The translations under genes were made by a program, and so were the position numbers. A DNA stretch of 64,000 nucleotides. Origin: an uncultured Porphyromonadaceae bacterium (GTDB taxonomy: Bacteria; Bacteroidota; Bacteroidia; Bacteroidales; Muribaculaceae). The notes under the pieces were generated by a model. The model did no database searches. It worked only from the letters and a program-made list of their open reading frames with translations, and had not been told where the DNA came from. The first letter of the stretch is position 1. Each line of letters starts with the position of its first letter. This document shows, piece after piece, positions 34,733 to 44,223 of this stretch. The stretch lies in NCBI GenBank assembly GCA_947567425.1, contig CANOLV010000008.1:1-64000 (forward strand). Direction: 5' to 3'.

Positions 34733-36544
34733 ATGCAAGCAATCATATTGGCGGCCGGACTCGGACGCAGATTAGGCGAACTTACAGCAGACAACACCAA
34801 GTGCATGGTGAAGGTCGACGACGTGACGCTTATTGACCGTATGCTGCGCCAGCTCTGCGCCCTGGACCTCAAACGCGTGGTCATAATCATTGGATACCGC
34901 GGCGACAAACTGCGCGACTTTATAGGCCAACGCTATCCCGAACTCGACATCATGTATGTCGAAAACCAAATATATGAGTCGACCAACAATATCTACTCGC
35001 TTTGGCTCGCCAAAGACCTTCTGACAGAAGACGACACGCTGCTTCTGGAATCTGACATAATATTCGAAGAGGGCATGCTCGAGATGCTGGTCGAAGATCC
35101 GAATCCCGACGTGGCGCTCGTGGCAAAATACGAACCCTGGATGGACGGCACAATGGTACGTCTCGACAATGACAGCTACATAAGCTCGTTCGTGCCAAAA
35201 TCAGCATTCAGCTACTCCGACATCGAATCCTACTACAAGACCGTCAACATCTACAAGCTCAGCCGCAGATTCATAGGATTGTACTACCTGCCATTTCTTG
35301 AGGCCTACATAAAGGCCATGGGCAATAATGAATACTACGAACAGGTGCTCCGTGTGGTCACCATGATCGACTCATGCAACATCAAAGGATTGCCTGTCAA
35401 CGGACTAAAATGGTATGAAATCGACGACGTGCAGGACCTGCGGATAGCCGACACGATATTTTCCGATGCCGAACGCCGGCTGTCAATGCTGCAGAAGAGC
35501 TTCGGCGGTTATTGGAGATATGCAGGACTGAAAGACTTCTGCTACCTTGTGAACCCATATTTTCCCACCGGCAGGATGCTTGACGAGATGCAGGCCAACT
35601 TCGAACCGCTGTTGCGCCAATACCCCTCCGGTATGGACACCAACACTCTCCTTGCCTCCAAATATTTCGGCATCAAGCAAAGCTTCACGGCGATAGGCAA
35701 CGGTGCGGCTGAGCTGATCAAAGAGCTGATGGATCTGACCGAAGGCCGATTGGGTGTGACAATTCCTACATTTGAAGAATATGTCAACCGCCTTCCCGCG
35801 GACCGCGTAGTGGCATTCAGCCCCGACAACGATTCATTTTCCTATACCTCAAAGGACCTCATCGACTATTTCTCGGATAAGAACATCAGCGCATTGCTTC
35901 TGATCAATCCCGACAATCCATCCGGCAACTTCATTCCTCTTATCGACGACAAATCGCTGCTTGAATGGACCAAAAGCCGTGGCATCAGACTGATTCTGGA
36001 TGAATCGTTCGTCGACTTCGCTTCCGGAGGTATGGCCAACTCACTGCTCCACGACGACATATTGATGAAATACCCCAATATGTGTGTCATTAAAAGCATT
36101 TCCAAATCATACGGAGTGCCGGGGTTGCGTCTCGGAGCGGCGGCAAGTGCAGACACAGAATTGATAGGACTGATACGCCGGCGCTGTGCTATATGGAATA
36201 TCAATTCATTCGCAGAATACTATATGCAGATATTCGGCAAATATGAAGCCGACTACCGGCACGCATGCCGGGTGATAGCCGACGTACGCGACCGTATGTT
36301 CAGGCAACTGTCCGACATTCCGTTTCTCCGTGTGATACCATCCCAAGCCAACTACTTCCTTTGCGAGGTGCTTGCACCGTTCTCGGCCCACGGACTGGCC
36401 CTTAAGCTCCTTGAAGGCTACAACATCCTGATCAAGGACTGCTCGGCAAAGAGAGGATTCCCCGCAGGAAAGCAATACGTGCGCATAGCCGTGCGCGACA
36501 CATCGGACAACGACGAACTTATACGTGCTCTAAGATCACTTTAA
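34733..36544 (+). CDS. LicC-like nucleotidyltransferase fused to a CobD/HisC-type PLP enzyme
   Basis: A 603-residue two-domain protein. Residues 1 to about 235 are a sugar-/choline-phosphate nucleotidyltransferase (IILAAGLGRRLGEL, TKCMVKV, then ALVAKYEPW). Residues about 260-603 are a fold-type I PLP enzyme of the HisC/CobD group with NPDNPSGNF, LILDESFVDF and the PLP lysine Lys458 in SISKSYGVPGLRLG. CobD-type enzymes decarboxylate threonine phosphate or, in some bacteria, serine phosphate. A plausible joint product is CDP-ethanolamine, or a related CDP-amine, for surface decoration by the LicD protein two genes downstream. An aminotransferase making aminoethylphosphonate is the alternative. 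Confidence 0.82.
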   Translation: MQAIILAAGLGRRLGELTADNTKCMVKVDDVTLIDRMLRQLCALDLKRVVIIIGYRGDKLRDFIGQRYPELDIMYVENQIYESTNNIYSLWLAKDLLTEDDTLLLESDIIFEEGMLEMLVEDPNPDVALVAKYEPWMDGTMVRLDNDSYISSFVPKSAFSYSDIESYYKTVNIYKLSRRFIGLYYLPFLEAYIKAMGNNEYYEQVLRVVTMIDSCNIKGLPVNGLKWYEIDDVQDLRIADTIFSDAERRLSMLQKSFGGYWRYAGLKDFCYLVNPYFPTGRMLDEMQANFEPLLRQYPSGMDTNTLLASKYFGIKQSFTAIGNGAAELIKELMDLTEGRLGVTIPTFEEYVNRLPADRVVAFSPDNDSFSYTSKDLIDYFSDKNISALLLINPDNPSGNFIPLIDDKSLLEWTKSRGIRLILDESFVDFASGGMANSLLHDDILMKYPNMCVIKSISKSYGVPGLRLGAAASADTELIGLIRRRCAIWNINSFAEYYMQIFGKYEADYRHACRVIADVRDRMFRQLSDIPFLRVIPSQANYFLCEVLAPFSAHGLALKLLEGYNILIKDCSAKRGFPAGKQYVRIAVRDTSDNDELIRALRSL

Positions 36545-36566
36545 GGACCATTCCACCAATTAAATA

Positions 36567-38030
36567 ATGTCGTCAGGCAAAAAAGTAGTATTCGGCACAA
36601 TCTGGTCGACAATAGACCGGTTCGGCAACATGGCCATACAATTTGTGGTCAACATGGTGCTGGCCAATCTCATACTGCCCGCCGACTTCGGATATATCGG
36701 CGTGCTGGCCATATTCATGGCCGTGTCGCAGTCGCTCATCGACGGAGGATTCGCCACTGCACTGATACAGAAAAAGTCGCCCACACAGACCGACTACTCC
36801 ACCATCTTTTTCTGGAACATCGGATTGTCCGTCATTCTTTATATCGTCCTGTTCTCCGCCGCGCCGCTGATCTCCGGATTTTTCAGATTGCCGATATTGA
36901 CCGACGTACTGCGCACGTTCGGACTGATGCTGATATTCAGCGCACTGTCCCAGACACACGCCGTAAGGCTACGCAAAGAGATGGCTTTCCGCACCATAGC
37001 CGTAGTCAATCTGCTCTCCTACTCCATCGCAGGCACCGCGGCCATCATACTCGCCATGTATGGATTCGGAGTCTGGGCCTTGGTGGCCATGCAGCTAACC
37101 AACTCCGGCGTGGCCTTCATCCTCTACGCATGCGCCACGCGATGGCGGCCGTCATTGACATTCTCCGGTGAATCATTCAAGACAATGTTCAACTTCGGGG
37201 GCTACCTGCTGGCGGCCAGCCTACTGCAGGAGATCTGCAAGAACATCCCCGGCATAATCATAGGCCGACGCTTCTCGCCCGCACAGATGGGCTACTACTC
37301 GCAAGCCAATAAACTTGACCAGATCAATTCCTACGCCATACCTCAGGCTCTGGTCCAGGCCATATTCCCGTACTATTCACAGATTCAGGACGACAAGTCC
37401 CGTCTTGCCGACACGCTTCTGAGGTGCATCAGAGTGATAGCGTTCTGCATATTCCCCGTCTTGGGATTGCTGATCGTGGTGGCTCCGGACCTGATCACAT
37501 TCCTGTGGGGCGACAAGTGGCAACCGGCCGTACCTTATTTCCGCATACTCTGCTGCGGAGGCATTTTCACATGCCTGCAGAACATCAACTTCTATGCAGT
37601 GGCCGCCAGGGGGCAGAGCAAAGTGCTGTTCAAATGGAGCTTCTATAAATGGGGCATGCTCGCCGCACTGCTCCTATCCGGCATGTTTCTCGGCATGAAC
37701 GGCATCATGTGGGCGTTCGTAATAAGCAATGCCAACATATACATTGTCAACGCACTTTTGGCGCAACGCCACACCGGACTGCGATTCACCAGACAGATCC
37801 GGGGTTGGATGCCAACAGCCTTGGCGGCGTCCGTGGCTCTCGGCACAGCATTTTTCGTAGGTTTCTTATGCCGTGGCGGAATGCTCCGCGGCACGCATAC
37901 GGCCATGATGGCCGCGTCATTCATAATATGCTATTCATGTATCGTCGCGCTGTTCAACTTCAGGGCGGTAGGCGACGTATCGTCAATATTACGCCAACTA
38001 ATCGACAGGAAGAGAAATGCAGACATCTGA
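36567..38030 (+). CDS. Lipopolysaccharide/polysaccharide flippase (Wzx/MATE-like)
   Basis: A 487-residue membrane protein with about 14 hydrophobic helices, the polysaccharide-transport family layout. Features include the N-terminal SSGKKVVFGTIWSTIDRFGNMA, the Gln-rich PTQTDYSTIFFWNIG and the central ATRWRPSLTFSGESFKTMFNFGGYLL that resembles WzxC-type exporters. It would move a lipid-linked glycan across the inner membrane. It starts 22 nt after the fusion gene and overlaps the next gene by 14 nt, so the three are translated together. Confidence 0.9.
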   Translation: MSSGKKVVFGTIWSTIDRFGNMAIQFVVNMVLANLILPADFGYIGVLAIFMAVSQSLIDGGFATALIQKKSPTQTDYSTIFFWNIGLSVILYIVLFSAAPLISGFFRLPILTDVLRTFGLMLIFSALSQTHAVRLRKEMAFRTIAVVNLLSYSIAGTAAIILAMYGFGVWALVAMQLTNSGVAFILYACATRWRPSLTFSGESFKTMFNFGGYLLAASLLQEICKNIPGIIIGRRFSPAQMGYYSQANKLDQINSYAIPQALVQAIFPYYSQIQDDKSRLADTLLRCIRVIAFCIFPVLGLLIVVAPDLITFLWGDKWQPAVPYFRILCCGGIFTCLQNINFYAVAARGQSKVLFKWSFYKWGMLAALLLSGMFLGMNGIMWAFVISNANIYIVNALLAQRHTGLRFTRQIRGWMPTALAASVALGTAFFVGFLCRGGMLRGTHTAMMAASFIICYSCIVALFNFRAVGDVSSILRQLIDRKRNADI

Positions 38031-38811
38031 CAGATATTCCCACTTCAATCCGGAAGGTTCACCGCTCAGACTCCACCAGATGCGCATGCTCGACATGCTT
38101 GTGAAGCTCGACGACGTGTGCCGACGCCACGACATACGCTATTGGCTCAGCTCTGGCACCCTTATCGGAGCCGTACGCCACCGCGGATTCATACCATGGG
38201 ACGACGATGTGGACATCGAAATGCTGGAAAGCGACTATCTACGTTTGCTGGAGGTGTTGCCGGGGGAAGTCTCACCAAAAGATTTCGCGGTGCAGACCAC
38301 TGCTTCCGACCGGGAATTCCTCTTCCCGTTCGCCAAATTCCGCGACCTGCACTCTTATCTCGAGGAATCCAACGGTCTCGACTCATTGCTGCAGTATCGA
38401 GGATGCTATATCGACATATTCGTAGTCACTCCGTCGTCGTCGCGCAAACTCCACCGACTCGCATGCAAGATGCTTGGAACGGAGATCAAAATGAGAGTGC
38501 GCCACCGGACTCTAAAGCCTGTCAACACACTGCTGAGAGGCATACTCCACGGCATCGCGTTCCCGATAATGAGAAAAGTCTCGGCCATAGCGGCCGGAAA
38601 CAGGCTCCGCCATAAAATACCCTCATTTTTCTCCGCCGAGAGAGACTCGGCAGACATATTCCCACTGTCGGAAGTCAAATTCGAGGGACACAGCTTTATG
38701 GCTCCAGGCAACGCCGACGCCTACCTCCGAAAAATCTATGGAGACTACATGCGGCTACCTGACCCGGACAAAATCCAGATCCACACTTCCCGCGTCGATC
38801 TCAACCGCTAA
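38017..38811 (+). CDS. LicD-family phosphotransferase
   Basis: A 264-residue protein with the LicD signature: a start helix RLHQMRMLDMLVKLDDVCRRH, then WLSSGTLIGAVRHRGFIPWDDDVDIEM, where the Asp cluster binds metal. LicD enzymes transfer phosphocholine (and relatives, phosphoethanolamine or ribitol-phosphate) from a CDP donor onto surface glycans. Here a LicC-like donor-making fusion protein is in the same operon, so the donor is probably its product. The start codon is inside the end of the flippase gene. Confidence 0.92.
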   Translation: MQTSDRYSHFNPEGSPLRLHQMRMLDMLVKLDDVCRRHDIRYWLSSGTLIGAVRHRGFIPWDDDVDIEMLESDYLRLLEVLPGEVSPKDFAVQTTASDREFLFPFAKFRDLHSYLEESNGLDSLLQYRGCYIDIFVVTPSSSRKLHRLACKMLGTEIKMRVRHRTLKPVNTLLRGILHGIAFPIMRKVSAIAAGNRLRHKIPSFFSAERDSADIFPLSEVKFEGHSFMAPGNADAYLRKIYGDYMRLPDPDKIQIHTSRVDLNR

Positions 38812-38837
38812 TCTATCCAACTTGGCCGCTTAAAATA

Positions 38838-38886
38838 AGACTCGCTCCACCATTCAGCCCGACGGGCTGAATGGTGGAGCGAGTCT
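38838..38886. terminator. Bidirectional terminator between licD and fumarase
   Basis: A perfect 23-bp stem (38838-38860 with 38864-38886) with a 3-nt loop sits between convergent genes, with A/T on either side. Confidence 0.85.
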
Positions 38887-38915
38887 ATAGTCAGTATCAA
38901 ATATAACCTTATCCG

Positions 38916-40565
38916 TTATTTCGCAACGGGACAGCCTTGGCAACGTTCCGCTATCTGCGTGAAGAAGTCGTTGCCCTTGTCATCCACGAGGATAAAGGCG
39001 GGGAAGTTCTCCACTTCTATCTTCCAGATGGCTTCCATGCCAAGTTCCGGATACTCAAGGCATTCCACTTTCTTGATGCTGTCGTGGGCAAGGATTGCGG
39101 CCGGACCGCCGATACTTCCCAGATAGAATCCGCCATGCTTATGGCAAGCGTCGGTCACCTGCTTGCTGCGATTGCCCTTCGCTATCATCACCATCGAACC
39201 GCCGGCTGCCTGGAACTGGTCAACGTAGGAGTCCATACGTCCGGCAGTGGTCGGGCCGAACGATCCTGAAGGCATTCCTTCCGGAGTCTTTGCCGGACCT
39301 GCATAATATATAGGATGATCCTTAAGATAGTCGGGCATCTCTTCGCCGCGGTCAAGACGCTCTTTGATCTTGGCATGGGCGATGTCGCGTCCTACTATAA
39401 TGGTGCCGTTGAGCGACAGGCGCGTCGACACCGGATACTTTGTCAGCTCGGCCAGTATCTCCGGCATCGGACGGTTAAGGTCGATCTTAACCACGTCGCC
39501 CTCGCCCTGATTGCGGAGTTCCGCAGGAATCAGTTCGCCGGGATTAGTGTCAAGTTTCTCAATCCAGAGTCCGTCCTTATTGATTTTAGCCTTGACATTG
39601 CGGTCGGCCGAACAGCTTACACCAAGACCTACCGGACATGAGGCGCCATGGCGTGGCAGACGGATCACACGTATGTCATGCGCGAAGTACTTGCCTCCGA
39701 ACTGTGCGCCCAGACCGATCTTCTGAGCCTCTTTGAGAAGTGTCTGCTCCAGCTCGACATCGCGGAAAGCGCGGCCGTACTCATTGCCGGAAGTAGGCAG
39801 ATTGTCGTAATATTTCACAGAGGCCTTCTTGACTGTAGCGAGATTCATCTCGGCGGAAGTGCCGCCGATGACGAATGCGATGTGGTAAGGAGGACATGCG
39901 GCAGTGCCCAGCGACTTCATCTTCTCTACAAGGAAAGGCACGAGCTTAGCAGGGTTAAGGAGGGCCTTGGTCTCCTGATAAAGATATGTCTTATTGGCAG
40001 AGCCGCCACCCTTTGCCACGAAAAGGAATTTATACTCGTTGCCGTCGACAGCATAAAGGTCGACCTGAGCCGGCAGATTGCAACCGGTGTTTACCTCGTC
40101 ATACATGTTGAGAGGTGCGTTCTGCGAATAGCGCAGATTGTTGCCGGTATATGTGTCGTAGACGCCGTGATAGAGCTGTTCCTCGTCACCGCCGCCGGTA
40201 TATACATTCTGTCCTTTCTTACCGATCACGATAGCCGTACCCGTATCCTGACAGAATGGGAGCTGACCCTTGGCCGCTATTTCAGCGTTGCGGAGCATGG
40301 TGAGGGCGACGAACTTGTCATTTTCGCTCGCCTCGGGATCGCCGAGAATCTTTGCCACCATGGCGTTATGCTCACGGCGAAGCATGAAGGCATTGTCGTG
40401 TGTGGCCTGACGGGCAAGTACTCGGAGTGCCTCAGGCTGTACTACGAGCATCTCACGGTCGCCCCACTTCTCAACGTTCACATACTCGGAGGTGAGGTGA
40501 TAGTACTCCGTGGTGTCGGGTGTCATAGGAAACGGTTCCTGATAGACAAATGGTTTCTGTGCCAT
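38916..40565 (-). CDS. fumB: Class I fumarate hydratase (iron-sulfur)
   Basis: A 549-residue two-part fumarase. The N-terminal alpha part has [20 protein letters not shown], the Cys of the [4Fe-4S] ligands ([26 protein letters not shown]), and the C-terminal beta part has [20 protein letters not shown] and [15 protein letters not shown]. It is oxygen-sensitive and suits an anaerobe that runs the reductive branch to succinate. On the minus strand its -33/-7 promoter is clear at 40601-40631. The symbol follows common use for such anaerobic-type enzymes and is not a claim of orthology with E. coli FumB. Confidence 0.94.
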   Translation of the reverse strand: MAQKPFVYQEPFPMTPDTTEYYHLTSEYVNVEKWGDREMLVVQPEALRVLARQATHDNAFMLRREHNAMVAKILGDPEASENDKFVALTMLRNAEIAAKGQLPFCQDTGTAIVIGKKGQNVYTGGGDEEQLYHGVYDTYTGNNLRYSQNAPLNMYDEVNTGCNLPAQVDLYAVDGNEYKFLFVAKGGGSANKTYLYQETKALLNPAKLVPFLVEKMKSLGTAACPPYHIAFVIGGTSAEMNLATVKKASVKYYDNLPTSGNEYGRAFRDVELEQTLLKEAQKIGLGAQFGGKYFAHDIRVIRLPRHGASCPVGLGVSCSADRNVKAKINKDGLWIEKLDTNPGELIPAELRNQGEGDVVKIDLNRPMPEILAELTKYPVSTRLSLNGTIIVGRDIAHAKIKERLDRGEEMPDYLKDHPIYYAGPAKTPEGMPSGSFGPTTAGRMDSYVDQFQAAGGSMVMIAKGNRSKQVTDACHKHGGFYLGSIGGPAAILAHDSIKKVECLEYPELGMEAIWKIEVENFPAFILVDDKGNDFFTQIAERCQGCPVAK

Positions 40566-40600
40566 ACCTATAATATACTTAAATTAGTTTTATACTTCTG

Positions 40601-40631
40601 CAAATTTACAAATTCGACCAGACAAACCAAA
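40601..40631 (-). promoter_or_regulatory. Fumarase promoter
   Basis: On the minus strand: TTTG (40628-40631), 19-nt spacer and TAAATTTG (40601-40608), 36 nt before the start codon. Confidence 0.6.
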
Positions 40632-40646
40632 AATATTTCATCCAAC

Positions 40647-40680
40647 TTTGCCGACAAAGCCCGGCCGAATGCTATCTTTG
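40647..40680 (+). promoter_or_regulatory. Promoter of the GT39-like gene
   Basis: TTTG (40647-40650) and TATCTTTG (40673-40680) with a 22-nt spacer, 35 nt before the start codon at 40716. It is divergent from the fumarase promoter. Confidence 0.6.
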
Positions 40681-40715
40681 CACGTTAATTTCAGTATATC
40701 ACATACTATACAGCC

Positions 40716-42425
40716 ATGCAACTACGTCTTACTTTGACACCCAAAAACGGCTTCTGGATTCTCGCCGCCCTGCTTACGCTCACTTTCATCCCCTATCTTG
40801 GGGAAGCTCTGTTCAGCACCAAAGGCGAGCCTCGTGAGGCCATCGTAGCCGTCAGTATGCTCGACTCGGGCAACTGGATCCTGCCCGTGAGCAACGGCGA
40901 CATAATGCCGTACAAACCGCCTATGCTCGCATGGTGCATCGCCACGCTGTCGCTCATCGCCGGCCACGTCACCGAATTCACCTCGCGGCTGCCGTCGGCC
41001 ATAGCCTTGATAGCGATGCTGCTATGGGGATTCCGGTTCTACTCCTCGCGCGGATCCGCCATGCAGGCTTTGATAGCGGGAGTCATCTCGTTCACGGCCT
41101 TCGAGGTATTCCGGGCAGGCTATGCATGCCGCGTCGACATGCTTCTGACCATGTTTATGGTCGGTGCGCTCTACAGCCTCTACACATATTGGGAACAGGA
41201 TATGAAAGGGATTCCATGGTTGGCGGTGTTGATGATGAGCGGCGCATGCCTTACCAAAGGCCCCGTAGGAGTATTCCTACCCTGCCTGTGTGCCGGAGTA
41301 TTCATGCTCTGCCGTAAAGTCCGTTGGACCGCGGCCGTCGGTCGGCTGACAGGACTCGGCCTTCTGTCGTTGGTCATACCTGCCGCATGGTATATCCTCG
41401 CCTACATGCAGGGCGGAGAGCGATTCCTCGACCTCGCCCTTGAAGAGAATGTAGGCCGTATGACAGGCTCCATGAGCTACGAATCACACGAAAATCCGTT
41501 TTGGTACAATTTCATCACCGTAATCTCCGGCTACGCTCCTTATACCCTGCTCCTTATCTTCGCGCTCATCCCATGGGGCAAAGTCAACGCACTTGTCCCG
41601 CCGCGCATCAGGGGATGGTGGGCCGAGTTCAGAGCCATGCATCCTTTGAGGCAATTTTCGCTTCTGTGCATCGTCATAATATTCGTGTTCTACTGCATCC
41701 CCAAGAGCAAACGCAGCGTGTACCTGCTGCCCATCTATCCATTTCTGGCATTCTTCATAGCCGACTTTGTCATGTACCTTGTCAATCTGCGCCACCGCTC
41801 GGTCAAGATATATGCGGCGCTGATATCGTCGGTGGCTGTGATAGCCTACATCGCGTTTGTAGTCATCCAGTGCGGACTGTTCCCGACAGGCATCCTCAAA
41901 GGGGGAAAACACGCGCTCGAACAGACCATGATGGTGATCAGCCTCTCGTCGCGCCTCAGCCCTGTTCTTTGGACAGTGGTGTCGCTATCGGTAGTGGCCG
42001 GCGCGGTCATGCTCGTCAAGCTCCGCCGACTGACTTACCGCTCCACGCTTCTCGGCACACTGCTCACCACCGTGCTGATCTACTGGGCATTTGCCGGAGT
42101 CTACCAGCCGAGAATCATGAATGCGAAGTCCGACAAGCCGATAGCTGAGTTCATCGACCGAATACATCCCGAAGGACCTGTATATTCCTATATCGACACA
42201 GACCAGATGCGCTTCTTCACCACCAACTTTTACGTCGGCGACCGCATACGCCCCATCGAACTCGACGATCCTGATTCGGGGCTTCTTCTCGTCGGAGTAC
42301 GGCAAGCCAAAGAATGGCTTCCCGCCAATGCCGACCGATACGAATTCACCCTTGTCAAGCATTTCCGTGCCCGCAGCTGCGACATGCGCGACCAGATCCT
42401 GCTCCTCAGCTTCCACAAAAAATAG
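40716..42425 (+). CDS. GT39/ArnT-like membrane glycosyltransferase
   Basis: A 569-residue protein with about 11-12 membrane helices and a C-terminal periplasmic domain (from about residue 470). The N-terminal EALFSTKGEPREAIVAVSMLD places an Asp/Glu pair in the first periplasmic loop, the catalytic site of the GT-C fold, and PYKPPMLAWCIA and GACLTKGPVGVFLP are also family-like. It moves a sugar from undecaprenyl-phosphate to lipid A, protein or another acceptor; the acceptor is unknown. It is a single gene, followed directly by repeat element copy 1. Confidence 0.88.
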   Translation: MQLRLTLTPKNGFWILAALLTLTFIPYLGEALFSTKGEPREAIVAVSMLDSGNWILPVSNGDIMPYKPPMLAWCIATLSLIAGHVTEFTSRLPSAIALIAMLLWGFRFYSSRGSAMQALIAGVISFTAFEVFRAGYACRVDMLLTMFMVGALYSLYTYWEQDMKGIPWLAVLMMSGACLTKGPVGVFLPCLCAGVFMLCRKVRWTAAVGRLTGLGLLSLVIPAAWYILAYMQGGERFLDLALEENVGRMTGSMSYESHENPFWYNFITVISGYAPYTLLLIFALIPWGKVNALVPPRIRGWWAEFRAMHPLRQFSLLCIVIIFVFYCIPKSKRSVYLLPIYPFLAFFIADFVMYLVNLRHRSVKIYAALISSVAVIAYIAFVVIQCGLFPTGILKGGKHALEQTMMVISLSSRLSPVLWTVVSLSVVAGAVMLVKLRRLTYRSTLLGTLLTTVLIYWAFAGVYQPRIMNAKSDKPIAEFIDRIHPEGPVYSYIDTDQMRFFTTNFYVGDRIRPIELDDPDSGLLLVGVRQAKEWLPANADRYEFTLVKHFRARSCDMRDQILLLSFHKK

Positions 42426-42448
42426 CCCCGCGCCAAACAACTGTTACT

Positions 42449-42848
42449 ATATTTGTTCGGCTACCCTGTAGCCGTTTTTGAGGGGGATTTCATATACCAC
42501 GAGCTGTCACAACCTATGTCCTGCGGACATATCGGTGGCGGGGCGTGCCCGGTACATGTCGCCTTGTGGCTCCATGTACCGGGTTAAGATGGGAGTGGAA
42601 AGACATGGACTGTCGGGAAGACGAAGGCTCGTATCCGGGTTAAGATAGGCGTGGAGAGACATGGACTGTCGGGAAGACGAAGGCTCGTATCCGGGTTAAG
42701 ATAGGCGTGGAGAGACATGGACTGTCGGGGAGACGAAGGCTCGTATCCGGGTACATGGAGCCGCAAGGCGACATGTGCCCGGTGCGGGGCAACCCGGATG
42801 GTGATGTCCGCAGGACATCGACTGCAGCTCGGCCACCATTGACAAAAC
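42449..42848. repeat. Palindrome-rich intergenic repeat element, copy 1
   Basis: A 400-bp element starting ATATTTGTTCGGCTACCC and ending CCACCATTGACAAAAC, repeated at 43824-44115. Long inverted arms (about 42545-42583 and 42747-42784) flank three 56-bp tandem units, and the outer parts contain self-complementary ATGTCCTGCGGACAT and ATGTCCGCAGGACAT. No reading frame is convincing. It resembles a REP/BIME or MITE-like element rather than a gene. The rest of the gap (42849-43107) is AT-rich and holds only the leader of the next gene. Confidence 0.85.
42581..42748. repeat. Three 56-bp tandem units within copy 1
   Basis: Units start at 42581, 42637 and 42693, each beginning GGGTTAAGAT and ending GGCTCGTATCC. 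Differences are a few single bases. Copy 2 of the element has only one unit. Confidence 0.93.
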
Positions 42849-43107
42849 TCTAACAACGCTTGAGATTGGTGGCATATTATACGACAAGATTCTTGCAACA
42901 AATAAACCTTTTTACTTCATATTTAACCGAATTGCAGCATATTCCCGGAAAATAATTCATATATTGGCAAAAATCATCACAGCCATGACAACATTAAAAA
43001 CAAAAACGCCTCTCCCTCACGTCATAGCCACAATGACAAACTATATTCACTCCTCCGATAGGATTCTTTAATCCCACTCAATTATTCACATTTTAAACAA
43101 CATCCAC

Positions 43108-43740
43108 ATGAGTATTAAACGAATGTCAATTATTTACATTTTCACCTGCGTCGTAATATATATGTTGTATTTATATATAATTGATTTCTCATATAGTTAC
43201 AACGTAATTTTTATCGTAGATAAGGAATCATCATTATACAAATCAATCATTGACTCCGCATATTATAAACCAAATTACTATAAACGCAGTGGAGACAAAA
43301 ATGTTAAAATTTTCAACATCGACATATCACAGGACACAGACAGGGTATTAATAAATAACATGTATTCCTACATGAATAAAGATCACGACATTATAATCAC
43401 AAGCTCTGATATTTTCTTTAGATACGAATTTTCGCTACAAAACACCATTGACGTTATTGATTTTATAAAAAAGCATATCCCGGAAACATCGATATCAATA
43501 GAAATGAGCGGATATACACTCACCGGAGAAAGATATCACAAGACTGTTAATTTCACATATTCCAAATTGCTTAAATTGATGGTCAAGAGAAAAGTCACGC
43601 AATTTATAATCGCAAATCCGTGGTTTTCGGTAATGTTGCCTGTCGCACTATTACAGCTGTCGATCTACGCAATAGCGGTAATGGTAAAGGACTACCGAAG
43701 GCGACGGCGTGAAGAAGAGGAAAACGAGCCTTGGCCGTAA
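43108..43740 (+). CDS. AT-rich membrane protein of unknown function
   Basis: A 210-residue protein with a hydrophobic helix at each end (about residues 7-30 and 173-193) and a Tyr/Asn/Ile-rich middle that would face the periplasm, ending in a basic/acidic tail DYRRRRREEEENEPWP. No family is recognised. Its A/T-rich codons differ from the flanking genes. It lies between two direct copies of the palindrome-rich repeat, which together with the base composition suggests acquisition as a small cassette. A hairpin (CGGCCAC/GTGGCCG, 43790-43806) follows it. Confidence 0.7.
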   Translation: MSIKRMSIIYIFTCVVIYMLYLYIIDFSYSYNVIFIVDKESSLYKSIIDSAYYKPNYYKRSGDKNVKIFNIDISQDTDRVLINNMYSYMNKDHDIIITSSDIFFRYEFSLQNTIDVIDFIKKHIPETSISIEMSGYTLTGERYHKTVNFTYSKLLKLMVKRKVTQFIIANPWFSVMLPVALLQLSIYAIAVMVKDYRRRRREEEENEPWP

Positions 43741-43823
43741 CAGATTATACCAATTGTCAACCACCAGTTATCAACCACTCCCCTCATGTCGGCCACATCG
43801 TGGCCGCAAAAAATGCGGGCATG

Positions 43824-44115
43824 ATATTTGTTCGGCTACCCTGTAGCCGTTTTTGAGGGGGGATGTCCTATACCACGAGCTGTCACAACCTATGTCCTGC
43901 GGACATATATAGGGCGGGCATGTTGTCCCGGTACATGTCGCCTTGTGGCTCCATGTACCGGGTTAAGATGGGCGTGGAAAGACATGGACTGTCGGGGAGA
44001 CGAAGGCTCGTATCCGGGTACATGGAGCTGCAAAGCGACATGTGCCCGGTGTGGGGCAACCCGGATGGTGATGTCCGCAGGACATCGGCTGCAGCTCAGC
44101 CACCATTGACAAAAC
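43824..44115. repeat. Palindrome-rich intergenic repeat element, copy 2
   Basis: A 292-bp direct copy of the element at 42449-42848, with a single 56-bp unit and otherwise close identity over its length. It lies between the AT-rich gene and the outer-membrane protein gene. Confidence 0.85.
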
Positions 44116-44116
44116 A

Positions 44117-44150
44117 GAGGGCAAGACGCTTAAGTGTGCATCTTGCCCTC
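44117..44150 (-). terminator. Terminator of the outer-membrane protein gene
   Basis: GAGGGCAAGA pairs with TCTTGCCCTC. Read on the minus strand it is followed by TGTTTTGT, 75 nt after the stop of the gene at 44224. Confidence 0.65.
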
Positions 44151-44223
44151 GATGGTTATATGTCAGGGCTTCGCCGCTATGTTGCCGAGCAGTGGCTGTG
44201 TAAGCGGCTCTCCGACTGATTGA

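Noticed and set aside
39648-40688. A 346-codon plus-strand reading frame opposite the fumarase gene
   Set aside because: It is antisense to a well-supported enzyme gene, matches no family and arises from the codon bias of fumarase.
42581-42748. The 56-bp tandem array as a CRISPR
   Set aside because: The units follow each other without unique spacers, only three are present and no cas gene is nearby.
43863-44219. A 118-codon frame over repeat copy 2
   Set aside because: It is made of palindromic repeat sequence, shows no domain and is not kept in copy 1.
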